From positions 1-64,000 of the forward strand of contig CAYPYN010000009.1 of assembly GCA_964415295.1 (NCBI GenBank): a stretch of DNA of 64,000 nt, in the 5' to 3' direction. Both the position numbers and the translations under genes were made by a program. The notes beneath the pieces are model-generated. The model saw nothing but the letters and a program-made list of their open reading frames with translations, searched no databases and was not told where the DNA came from. Each line of letters starts with the position of its first letter. Position 1 is the stretch's first letter. Shown here in pieces: positions 7,283 to 14,891 of this stretch. The DNA is from SB21 sp964415295 (GTDB lineage Bacteria; CLD3; SB21).

Positions 7283-9256
7283 TTATCGGCTTACGAAAAC
7301 CAGTTTCTCATTCAACTTACTCTTTATGGCTTCAAAGAAATTTCGCGCTTGTTTGTACCTGTCCGCGTAGATCTGATTAGAACTAATGGAAAAAAACTCG
7401 GTCGCCGTCACGGTCTGTTCCTGATCATAAGTAAATTGCTTGCTATAGTACAGATTCTCCTCGACCTGCTTAACGTCTTTTGGTAAATTTCTGACTGAGA
7501 ATCTATCTTTCGGGAATCTTAGCGTGATCTTCTTTTTCACGGTATATGGATAACGGAAATAGATAGGATACGAACGGGAATCTTTGGCAAGCCAACCGAG
7601 ATCGGTGAAGAGGGCAAATGGATCTGCATTCATGAAAAACAGATCGCCCTGTTGTTGAACCGCATTGGCGACGGAGAATTTGAAGTTCAGTATTAGCGGC
7701 TCAAACGGATTTTCTTCGTTTTTGAGATATGCGGTGTCGATCGTTGCATTTACGTAGTCGTCGGCAATCAATTTCTTACAGAATTGCAGCATTTCCTCTT
7801 GTGTTCGATCATTAAAATAATATCGCCGACTGCAGTTGGCCTCGCCCTGATACTTGATTTCTACATCAAACATAGTCATGTCGGTACTGACGGCATCAAC
7901 CTTTATATTGTATTCTGTTACATTCTGTCCGGCGGAGGATGCGGGTGTAGTCTCTATCGTTCCATTTCCATTTTCGTTCAGAACAAGTACATTGATGCCT
8001 TCGATCTCCCAAGGAATTTCTCCGATTTGGTAAAACGATGCCGTGGGATCCAGCCAGTAGGCTTTCTTATCACTTGTTTCTGTCTTAACAATCATATGAT
8101 TGAAGTTCCAATTTGGGAACCCCGGATCCATCGTGCCGGCCGGAGCCGTTAGCACCAGTACGGGCTTAGCTGAGATCCCTAAGCTTTGCAATAGGCTGAT
8201 CAACAGAATAGATTTGTCTTTACAATCCCCAAATTGTCTTTCAAGAACGGTAGCGGGTTGCTGGGGTCGTATGCCACCGATACCTAGCTCGATTGCCACG
8301 TAACGTAATGACTTGACATATTTATATAATGCCGCAATTTTTTCTGATTCGGTAGTTAATCCTTCGGTATGTGAAGCCGCTACGGATCTAATGTTATCGG
8401 TAATTATGAATTGCGGCAAGTAGATTTTGTTGTAATACCATGAAGCAATATCGTTCCATGATTTCCAGTCGTCAGGAGCGAACTTGACATAGGCGTAATA
8501 ATTGCTGGCAGAAGGCATGTTGGATTCTTTTGAGAAAGCCGGTATGTTCCGCAGAGTCCAGGTAAAGGTTTGCGTCTGTTCGATCTCCGTTTGTTTACCT
8601 ATGGTTTGTCGCTCGATGACCGGATCACCAACGTTATAGTTGTAGGCTTTGTAAAACCAATTCCAGTTGAAGCGATCTATCAAAATTTTTGGAACTGTCA
8701 AACGGTAGGTGTTGATCATCGTCGGCATGGAATTCTGTATGTACCATACGTCCATCATGTAAGGGAAGTCTTTCCTCTTTCGGAATTTATACTCGATCAT
8801 ACAGTTTTTCTCAATGGCCGGAAAAGTGAACCTTACCGTTTTTTTATCCGAATAAAAAGTCGAACCCTCGCCTTCACCTACTATTGTAAAAAAATCCTTC
8901 TTGGTCAATTCGATCGATGATCCGTCGGGCTTGATTGTGCGTGCGTTGACATCCAATAATTTCTCTCCAAAGAAAACTGGAATTTCAACAGATGCGTAAT
9001 CCTCAATATTCTTGAAAAGTTTCATGACAACATGGACATCCTCGTACGTGGACAACTTGTAGTTGTTGTCAAAGTCCATGCGAACATCATACGATTCCAA
9101 GATAACCACACCATCAACATTTGGTGACTCGTCAGCATAAGGCATCTTTTCGATTTTATACTTTTGTTGCAAGGATACTATACTGTCAAAAGAGTTACAG
9201 CCTCCCAACAAAAAAAAGAAAAAGATGGAATAATTGATCACTTTCAATGATTTCAT
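7283..9256 (-). CDS. DUF3857-transglutaminase-like lipoprotein
   Basis: 657 residues, start preceded by GGAGG on the minus strand. A lipobox (LLGGC, Cys20) predicts lipidation. Residues about 55-250 match the DUF3857 beta domain; about 290-410 form a transglutaminase-like cysteine-protease fold with the triad visible as Cys345 in FGDCKDKS, His387 in FNHMIV and Asp403 in YWLDPT. The C-terminal 230 residues are beta-rich, as is common in this architecture. These proteins are usually anchored in the envelope and are thought to cleave or crosslink peptides, but no substrate is known. The gene lies between the intact queC and the queC remnant. Confidence 0.85.
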   Translation of the reverse strand: MKSLKVINYSIFFFFLLGGCNSFDSIVSLQQKYKIEKMPYADESPNVDGVVILESYDVRMDFDNNYKLSTYEDVHVVMKLFKNIEDYASVEIPVFFGEKLLDVNARTIKPDGSSIELTKKDFFTIVGEGEGSTFYSDKKTVRFTFPAIEKNCMIEYKFRKRKDFPYMMDVWYIQNSMPTMINTYRLTVPKILIDRFNWNWFYKAYNYNVGDPVIERQTIGKQTEIEQTQTFTWTLRNIPAFSKESNMPSASNYYAYVKFAPDDWKSWNDIASWYYNKIYLPQFIITDNIRSVAASHTEGLTTESEKIAALYKYVKSLRYVAIELGIGGIRPQQPATVLERQFGDCKDKSILLISLLQSLGISAKPVLVLTAPAGTMDPGFPNWNFNHMIVKTETSDKKAYWLDPTASFYQIGEIPWEIEGINVLVLNENGNGTIETTPASSAGQNVTEYNIKVDAVSTDMTMFDVEIKYQGEANCSRRYYFNDRTQEEMLQFCKKLIADDYVNATIDTAYLKNEENPFEPLILNFKFSVANAVQQQGDLFFMNADPFALFTDLGWLAKDSRSYPIYFRYPYTVKKKITLRFPKDRFSVRNLPKDVKQVEENLYYSKQFTYDQEQTVTATEFFSISSNQIYADRYKQARNFFEAIKSKLNEKLVFVSR

Positions 9257-9292
9257 GCGAACCTCCGAAGCATATGTTAATAAATGGCTTGA

Positions 9293-10015
9293 CTAACGAT
9301 AGCGAATTCTAATCTCATATCTGATTGGATCTTCAACACCCGCATTCTGAAAACCTCTCAATCTCAATGCGCAGGAGTCGCATACCCCGCACGCTTTCTT
9401 GTCATTCTGGTAACACGACCAGGTCAGGTGAAGCGGAGCGCCGAGTTGTACGCCTTTTCTCACGATCTCCGATTTATTCATGTGAATAATGGGCGTTACG
9501 ATCTCAAGCCGCGTATCGGGCCGCGTTCCAAGCGCAATAACCTTATTGAAAGCTCTAAAAAAAGTCTCCCGACAGTCGGGATAGCCGGAAGAATCTTCCT
9601 CCACGGCGCCGATGAATATCTTTTTGGCCCCGACGACTTCCGCCCAGCTTACGGCGATAGCCAAGATATGGGAATTGCGGAATGGGACATAGGAAGTAGG
9701 AACTTCCTTATTCTGCAGGTCGGCTTTGGTTACCTTGATAGTTCTGTCAGTAAGGCTGGATCCGCCGATTTTCTTCAGATGGTCAATATGGCTGATCAGT
9801 TGACGAGACTTTGGTACCCGATAGAACCTACAAATATCAAGGAAAGCTCTTTCCTCCCGTTTTTCCGTTTTCTGACCGTAGTTGAGATGTAGAAAAGCCA
9901 ATTCGTATTTCCGAGCGGCAATGGCCGCTGTGACGCAACTGTCCATGCCTCCGCTGACAAGAATGACAGCGAGCTCTTTTTTCTTATCGGTTGAACGTTT
10001 CTGTCGCTTCGGCAT
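9293..10015 (-). CDS. queC: 7-cyano-7-deazaguanine synthase QueC
   Basis: 240 residues. An ATP pyrophosphatase P-loop (SGGMDS, residues 21-26) and a C-terminal zinc site with four cysteines (CYQN, CGVC, SC) are intact. QueC converts 7-carboxy-7-deazaguanine to preQ0 using ATP and ammonia in the queuosine pathway. The start overlaps the end of queD by 32 bases, so the two are very likely translated from one message. The N-terminus has a Lys/Arg-rich extension of about 12 residues before the first strand; a later start is possible but no better ATG stands nearby. A damaged partial copy lies at 6779-7006. Confidence 0.95.
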   Translation of the reverse strand: MPKRQKRSTDKKKELAVILVSGGMDSCVTAAIAARKYELAFLHLNYGQKTEKREERAFLDICRFYRVPKSRQLISHIDHLKKIGGSSLTDRTIKVTKADLQNKEVPTSYVPFRNSHILAIAVSWAEVVGAKKIFIGAVEEDSSGYPDCRETFFRAFNKVIALGTRPDTRLEIVTPIIHMNKSEIVRKGVQLGAPLHLTWSCYQNDKKACGVCDSCALRLRGFQNAGVEDPIRYEIRIRYR

Positions 10016-10415
10016 ACGATGAGGATGTTTCCTGGATTCGGACTGTGAGTGAAATTATATGCTTGTAGGGAACAAGTTTTTCTTTGATCCTCTGGGTCAA
10101 GAACTGCGTCAGATTTTCAGCCGTCGTATAAAAATCAACATACACGGCTTTGAAACCATTGGCTTGCAGGAAATTCTTCGTCGCGGTATCGTCATTGGAG
10201 CAGAGGAACGCATGATCGAGTTCATCCACAAACGGTTTGACCAGCGCTTTGAGTTCTCCATAATCCATCACCATCCCGGACGGTTCCGGCGCGCCTTCGA
10301 TCTCAACGAACATGCGGTACGAATGGCCATGGATATTCTGACAACCGGCGCGGTGATAGGGAAGCCGGTGCGCCATTTCCCAGTGAAATTCTTTGGCTAT
10401 TTTGATGTTTTTCAT
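9984..10415 (-). CDS. queD: 6-carboxytetrahydropterin synthase QueD
   Basis: 143 residues of the 6-pyruvoyl-tetrahydropterin synthase fold. Zinc ligands are visible as His in EMAHRLP and the HGHSY pair, with the catalytic Cys in AGCQNIHGHSY. A conserved LDHAFL and the glutamate in IQETSSSYAE complete the active site. QueD turns dihydroneopterin triphosphate into 6-carboxytetrahydropterin, the substrate of QueE. It lies between queE and queC on the minus strand. The GTP cyclohydrolase that supplies it is not in the window. Confidence 0.95.
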   Translation of the reverse strand: MKNIKIAKEFHWEMAHRLPYHRAGCQNIHGHSYRMFVEIEGAPEPSGMVMDYGELKALVKPFVDELDHAFLCSNDDTATKNFLQANGFKAVYVDFYTTAENLTQFLTQRIKEKLVPYKHIISLTVRIQETSSSYAEATETFNR

Positions 10416-10435
10416 ATGAATAACTTATTCAAAGC

Positions 10436-10513
10436 TTAACCGCTAAGCACGCAAAGTCGCAAAGTTTACAGAAAAAATTAGCTTATGGCGATCTTCGCGT
10501 CCTTTGCGGTTAA
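10436..10513. repeat. Intergenic palindrome between queE and queD
   Basis: The element opens with TTAACCGCTAAGCACGCAAAG and closes with its near complement CTTCGCGTCCTTTGCGGTTAA; the outer eight bases TTAACCGC/GCGGTTAA are perfect. It can fold into a long imperfect hairpin of about 78 bases. Palindromes with the words CGCAAAG and CTTTGCGGTTAA occur between genes in many bacterial genomes. A degenerate second copy sits on the other side of queE at about 11251-11332. Confidence 0.7.
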
Positions 10514-10519
10514 ATGAAT

Positions 10520-11194
10520 TCATACACCTCTGGTCTCAGGCGCCCAGATCATCTTATGCATCTGGATCTGAAATCGTAGATTTGGAATTTCTTTCTGTAA
10601 TTGATCCGCCAGCATCCAATTGACGATCTCGAGCGGTTGGATAACGTCAAAGACCGGCGAAAAAAGTATGGTTCGGCATTGGTTTTGAATACCGTTCTTG
10701 CGAATCTGATCGACAGCCCATGCGTAATCTTCTCTTGTGCCGATCACGAATTTCACCTCATCATGAGGCCGCAGATGCGCGAGATTTTCATAACGATTCT
10801 TATGCGCCATCCCGCTCGACGGGCATTTGAGGTCCATGATCGTTGTAACGCGCGGGTCTATCACGGAAGTGTCCAGGCTGCCGCCGGTTTCGATCAGAAC
10901 TTCATAGCCATCGTCGCAAAGCCGCTTCATCAGCGTATGAACGGCTTTTTGCATCAGGGGTTCACCACCGGTGATCTCCACCGTCCGGCATTCGTATCGA
11001 CTCACCTCATGCAGGATCTCATCGATCGACATATCATTTCCATCGTAAAAAGCGTATTCCGTATCGCAATACGTACATCTCAGATTGCAGTAGGTGAGGC
11101 GAACGAAGACACACGGTTTGCCCGCATGGCTGGACTCGCCTTGTATGCTGAAGAATATTTCGTTGATCTTAAGTGTATTATCGGATACTTCCAT
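10520..11194 (-). CDS. queE: 7-carboxy-7-deazaguanine synthase QueE
   Basis: 224 residues. A radical SAM cluster motif of the canonical CX3CX2C form is visible in CNLRCTYCDTEYAF, preceded by FSIQGES and followed by ITGGEPLMQ, both typical of QueE. The enzyme rearranges 6-carboxytetrahydropterin to 7-carboxy-7-deazaguanine with S-adenosylmethionine, magnesium and a 4Fe-4S cluster. It is upstream of queD and queC on the same strand, but the 104-base gap holding a palindromic repeat may weaken co-transcription. The ATG at 11194 lacks a clear ribosome site and lies only about ten bases from a TATATT box. Confidence 0.94.
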   Translation of the reverse strand: MEVSDNTLKINEIFFSIQGESSHAGKPCVFVRLTYCNLRCTYCDTEYAFYDGNDMSIDEILHEVSRYECRTVEITGGEPLMQKAVHTLMKRLCDDGYEVLIETGGSLDTSVIDPRVTTIMDLKCPSSGMAHKNRYENLAHLRPHDEVKFVIGTREDYAWAVDQIRKNGIQNQCRTILFSPVFDVIQPLEIVNWMLADQLQKEIPNLRFQIQMHKMIWAPETRGV

Positions 11195-11203
11195 AACTCG
11201 CGC

Positions 11204-11232
11204 AATATATTCATTATCTTCAATCCCTGCAA
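11204..11232 (-). promoter_or_regulatory. Possible promoter of queE
   Basis: Minus strand: TTGCAG at 11232-11227, 17-base spacer, TATATT at 11209-11204. The -35 box is poor. If used, transcription would start within a few bases of the queE ATG, giving a nearly leaderless message, so the start codon or the promoter may be misplaced. Confidence 0.3.
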
Positions 11233-11250
11233 GTGAGAATAATTGAAATA

Positions 11251-11332
11251 ACTCAACAGCAAAGACCGCAAAGTTTGGGTTGAGTTTTGCAGAAAATGGT
11301 TTGCGTTACATTGTGCACTTTGGGGCTAAATG
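11251..11332. repeat. Degenerate copy of the intergenic palindrome
   Basis: Contains ACTCAACAGCAAAGACCGCAAAG and, further on, GCGTTACATTGTGCACTTTGGGGCTAAATG in pieces, matching the order of words in the repeat at 10436-10513 but with many substitutions. It looks like an older relic of the same element. Confidence 0.45.
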
Positions 11333-11356
11333 TATTGGTTCCCAGGAATTCTTTTA

Positions 11357-11385
11357 TTGAAATTAAAAAATTTATCTCTTACATT
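11357..11385 (+). promoter_or_regulatory. Candidate sigma-70-type promoter for the 11437 gene
   Basis: TTGAAA at 11357-11362, 17-base AT-rich spacer, TACATT at 11380-11385. It stands about 50 bases before the ATG at 11437, a normal leader length. Confidence 0.5.
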
Positions 11386-11436
11386 GAACGGCCAATATAA
11401 CCTATCTTGAAAATAAAACAGAATCATTTCAGGAAC

Positions 11437-12858
11437 ATGAATACGACCCAAATTCAGGACGCGATCAAGGCGCTCGAAAAGAAGATCGCCGGAGTGAAAG
11501 GCAGTTTTACGCTCAATGATGCCGCGTCGATCACAGGATTAGCCGTGGACGAGGCCAAAGAGGCGCTCGACACTATGATGTCCAAATACGTATGCCGTCT
11601 TATGGTGACGGATAACGGCGACTTGATCTATTCCTTCGGCTCGTCTTTGCAGCGCCGCGGAGAAAAGACGTTCGCAGAAAAAATGGAGGCCGTTGGGGAA
11701 GTGGCCTGGAAAGTATTTACGGTCATATTTAAAGCCTGGATCGCGGTTACTCTGGTCGTTTACTTTGTGATTTTTCTTGTCATGTTGATTGCCCTTCTCA
11801 TTGCCGCGTCTCAGGGCGGTGGTCGGGACCGAAAATCTCCCGTCAAACTGGATGGGATATTCAACATATTCTTTTCCATTTTTCAATGGCGTACTGCGAC
11901 GCGTATGATTGATTATCAGATGGATCGCGACGGATACCGGTACCGGCATTACGAACCCAAGAAATCCTATATTAACGAAAAGAAGAAGAGCTTCATCGCT
12001 TCCGTCTATGATTTCGTCTTTGGACCGGAGCGCGTTCAGATCGATCCTTTGGCCAACGCCAAAGAAGTTGCGGCCTACTTGCGTCAAGGCAAAGGAGTAG
12101 TAACCGCGGCGGAATTGGTCGCATTGGCCGGTTGGAAAATGGATGAAGCGGAATCGTTCCTTTCCGACTGCATCGTCCGTTTCAAAGGCGATGCCGTCAT
12201 ATCCGATAATGGGGTCGTTTACGGCCAGTTTGAACAGATCACCAGAGGTACGGGCGAGATCGAAGGTGGTAAGATCGAACTTTATTGGGATGAATATGAA
12301 CCGGAATACGAAATTACGGGCAACAAAGCGGGACGAAATGCGTTAATCATTTTCATGAACCTGTTCAATCTGACGTTTGCGTCGGTTATTTTGGGCAGTT
12401 TCTACGGTGCGCAGCCTGTATATGTCGGACCGAATGATAAACTCGTGCTGATATTCTTGGGCTGGCTGCCGGTTATTTTCTCGTTCTTATTCTTCGCCGT
12501 ACCGCTGGGTCGTTTATGGAAAGTGTTGAAATGGCGCCGCCGCCGGGTGGAAATGAACAAACGCAAACGCGTCATGCGCGCAATTTTTAAGCGGAAAAAT
12601 AAGTCGGCCGGTCTGGAAGACATCGTGAAGGAAGTGAATGCGGGCGGCGGCGAGAAGCCCATGAGCGCGTCCGAAGTTGAAGATTGCTTGAACAAAATGA
12701 TGCGGGATTTCCAGGGAGAAACGACTCTCGATGCCAACGGAAAAGTCCTTTATAGTTTTACACGAATTGCCGAAGAGTTTGCCGAGGCTGAAAAAGTGCG
12801 TAATACCCGAACCGGGGATGGAAAGCTGGGCGACGTGATTTACGATTCGAAGAATTAA
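11437..12858 (+). CDS. Membrane protein with three winged-helix-like modules
   Basis: The ATG at 11437 follows a weak CAGGAA site; an in-frame TTG at 11407 is less likely. The 473-residue protein has three similar soluble modules, each with a helix-turn-helix-like 'TL..AA..TGL..DEAKEAL..M' pattern ending in a 'DNG..IYSF' or 'NGVVYGQF' strand pair: roughly residues 3-75, 210-275 and 390-460. Between the first two are two hydrophobic segments (about 90-130), and between the second and third are two more (about 310-375). It looks like a membrane-tethered regulator or adaptor built from repeated winged-helix units. The same fold class occurs in cyanobacterial hypothetical proteins, but I know no function. 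Confidence 0.65.
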   Translation: MNTTQIQDAIKALEKKIAGVKGSFTLNDAASITGLAVDEAKEALDTMMSKYVCRLMVTDNGDLIYSFGSSLQRRGEKTFAEKMEAVGEVAWKVFTVIFKAWIAVTLVVYFVIFLVMLIALLIAASQGGGRDRKSPVKLDGIFNIFFSIFQWRTATRMIDYQMDRDGYRYRHYEPKKSYINEKKKSFIASVYDFVFGPERVQIDPLANAKEVAAYLRQGKGVVTAAELVALAGWKMDEAESFLSDCIVRFKGDAVISDNGVVYGQFEQITRGTGEIEGGKIELYWDEYEPEYEITGNKAGRNALIIFMNLFNLTFASVILGSFYGAQPVYVGPNDKLVLIFLGWLPVIFSFLFFAVPLGRLWKVLKWRRRRVEMNKRKRVMRAIFKRKNKSAGLEDIVKEVNAGGGEKPMSASEVEDCLNKMMRDFQGETTLDANGKVLYSFTRIAEEFAEAEKVRNTRTGDGKLGDVIYDSKN

Positions 12859-12877
12859 TAATTAATCAATACCGGAT

Positions 12878-13417
12878 ATGAAAAAGAAAAAAACGACCAG
12901 AGTACTTAAGAATAAAAAGCGACCCGCGGCCAAAAAAACGACCCGCAAGAACCGTCCGGCCCCGGCCGTAAAAACGGCAAAGCATTTTAATATCTCACCG
13001 GTTGATATCGACAAGATCGCCCACAGCCTCGGGGTTGAGAAACAGCATTTTGGTAATCATTATCGGATGTATTTGGAAAACCCTCAGGAAGGACGGAAAC
13101 TGACGCTTGAGATTTATCCCGATATTCCTATTGGCACACGCCGCGGAACCCTCATCACCGTGTATACTCCGACCGCGCATCTGCAGCTGCAATTCTGTTC
13201 CGGTTTCGTCGTCAGTGAAATGCTTGGCGAGGTCACCTTCATCGGAACGAGCCAGGGAAAGTTATCCGGTCTCATCATCGAGAAGGGAGCAGCCTGCTCG
13301 CTGTATGCCAACGTGGACACCGAACTTCTTTCAGGGGACATCACCCAATTGGGCCCGGAGATCATGATGTCCGGTATCGCGCTGAGTCTTACCGAAACGA
13401 TCATCAATGAAAAGTGA
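12878..13417 (+). CDS. Hypothetical protein with Lys/Arg-rich N-terminal tail
   Basis: 179 residues. The first 35 are almost entirely Lys, Arg, Ala, Pro and Thr, a tail able to bind nucleic acid or acidic surfaces. Residues 36-179 form a soluble alpha-beta domain with strand-rich motifs (LTLEIYPDIP, LITVYTPTAHLQLQF, VTFIGTSQGKLSGLIIEKGA) that I do not recognise. It lies 19 bases after the three-module membrane protein and overlaps the longest miaB start by 11 bases, so co-transcription with miaB is likely. Confidence 0.7.
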   Translation: MKKKKTTRVLKNKKRPAAKKTTRKNRPAPAVKTAKHFNISPVDIDKIAHSLGVEKQHFGNHYRMYLENPQEGRKLTLEIYPDIPIGTRRGTLITVYTPTAHLQLQFCSGFVVSEMLGEVTFIGTSQGKLSGLIIEKGAACSLYANVDTELLSGDITQLGPEIMMSGIALSLTETIINEK

Positions 13418-14861
13418 GAACATGCCGGAGACTCTGATCGAAGAGATAAGTTCTGAACAAAGCATCGAATCCATCCGGCAGCGTCTTGTAGGCAGTAAAA
13501 AAAAGCTGTATCTGGAGACATACGGCTGTCAGATGAATGTGTACGACTCGGAGCTCGTAGCCAGCATCATGCAGGGTATGGATTACGAACTCGTGGATCA
13601 CTACGAGAATGCGGATGCCATTTTCATGAATACCTGCGCCATTCGTGAGAATGCGGAACAGCGCGTATGGGGTCAGCTCACACGATTCAAGAAATTGAAA
13701 GAACAAAGACCGGATCTCATCATCGGTGTGCTCGGCTGCATGGCCAAACATCTCGAAGAGGAGATCCATCAAAAGCGTCCGTATGTCAATGTCGTTCTTG
13801 GTCCCGATTCCTATAAGAAACTTCCCGAACTCCTGCGCCCCGCCGGTTCGAAAAACGCGGGGATACCCCTTGTAAGTGACCTGCAAAACGATTTCAGCCT
13901 GAGCGAATACAGGGATTTCAAATTTCAGATCGATACACGATTGTCGCGAACGGAAGTTTACGAGGACATCGTTCCGGCCCGATTTACTCAATTCACCGCA
14001 TGGATCGCGATCATGCGGGGATGCGATAATTTTTGCACGTTCTGCGTGGTTCCTTATACACGGGGTCGAGAGCGTAGCCGTTCTGTCGAAAGCGTTCTCG
14101 AAGAAGCGCGCAAGGCGGTCGATCAGGGTTATTCCGAAATATGCCTGCTCGGGCAGAACGTCAATTCCTACAGGGACAACGGGCGCGATTTTGCCGTATT
14201 AATGGAAAAAGTCAGCGATATTCCCGGGGTCAAACGTATCCGCTTTACATCTCCGCATCCGAAGGATTTTCCTGAGAAGTTGCTGCACCTGATTGCCGAA
14301 CGGGACAACATTTGCAAGCATTTGCATATGCCCGTGCAGTCGGGTTCCGACCGGATTCTGGATCTGATGAATCGTACGTACACCCGCGATGAATATTTTC
14401 GCCTGATCGATACGACGCGCCGCATTATATCTGATGTGGCTCTGACCACAGATGTGATCACCGGATTCCCGACCGAGACAGTCCGCGATCATGCCGATAC
14501 CGTAGATCTTTTCCAAAGGGTCCAATTTGACGCCGCATTCACTTTCAAATATTCGCCTCGGGTGGGTACTAAGGCGTATTCGTTACGGGACGACGTACCT
14601 GAAGAGACCAAATCCGTCCGCCTGCAGGAGATCATCGATATCCAGCGTGCCATTGGGGAAAAGAAGATCCGATCCGAGATCGGCACGGTGCGGGAGGTTC
14701 TCGTCGAAGACGTCAGCCGGAAATCCGAGGATCATTTTTTTGCAAAAACAGGCAAATCCCAGACCGTCATTATTCCCCGCGCTTCATACATGAGAGGTGA
14801 TTACGTGCGGGTTCGTATCACGCGAACGGAAGGCCAGACTTTATTCGGAGAATTGATATAG
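13407..14861 (+). CDS. miaB: tRNA-2-methylthio-N6-dimethylallyladenosine synthase MiaB
   Basis: 484 residues from the ATG at 13407; an ATG at 13422 would avoid overlap with the previous gene and is equally possible. The order is an N-terminal MTTase domain with three cluster cysteines (TYGCQMN, NTCAIRENAE, LGCMA), a radical SAM domain with CX3CX2C in GCDNFCTFCVVPYTRGRE, and a C-terminal TRAM domain ending in GELI. The NTCAIRENAE sequence and the PYTRGRERSR motif are typical of MiaB rather than RimO. It methylthiolates i6A37 of tRNAs reading UNN codons, acting after MiaA, which is not in this window. Confidence 0.96.
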   Translation: MKSENMPETLIEEISSEQSIESIRQRLVGSKKKLYLETYGCQMNVYDSELVASIMQGMDYELVDHYENADAIFMNTCAIRENAEQRVWGQLTRFKKLKEQRPDLIIGVLGCMAKHLEEEIHQKRPYVNVVLGPDSYKKLPELLRPAGSKNAGIPLVSDLQNDFSLSEYRDFKFQIDTRLSRTEVYEDIVPARFTQFTAWIAIMRGCDNFCTFCVVPYTRGRERSRSVESVLEEARKAVDQGYSEICLLGQNVNSYRDNGRDFAVLMEKVSDIPGVKRIRFTSPHPKDFPEKLLHLIAERDNICKHLHMPVQSGSDRILDLMNRTYTRDEYFRLIDTTRRIISDVALTTDVITGFPTETVRDHADTVDLFQRVQFDAAFTFKYSPRVGTKAYSLRDDVPEETKSVRLQEIIDIQRAIGEKKIRSEIGTVREVLVEDVSRKSEDHFFAKTGKSQTVIIPRASYMRGDYVRVRITRTEGQTLFGELI

Positions 14862-14891
14862 CGTTCATAATTCCTCTCGCCCCCGATAGCC

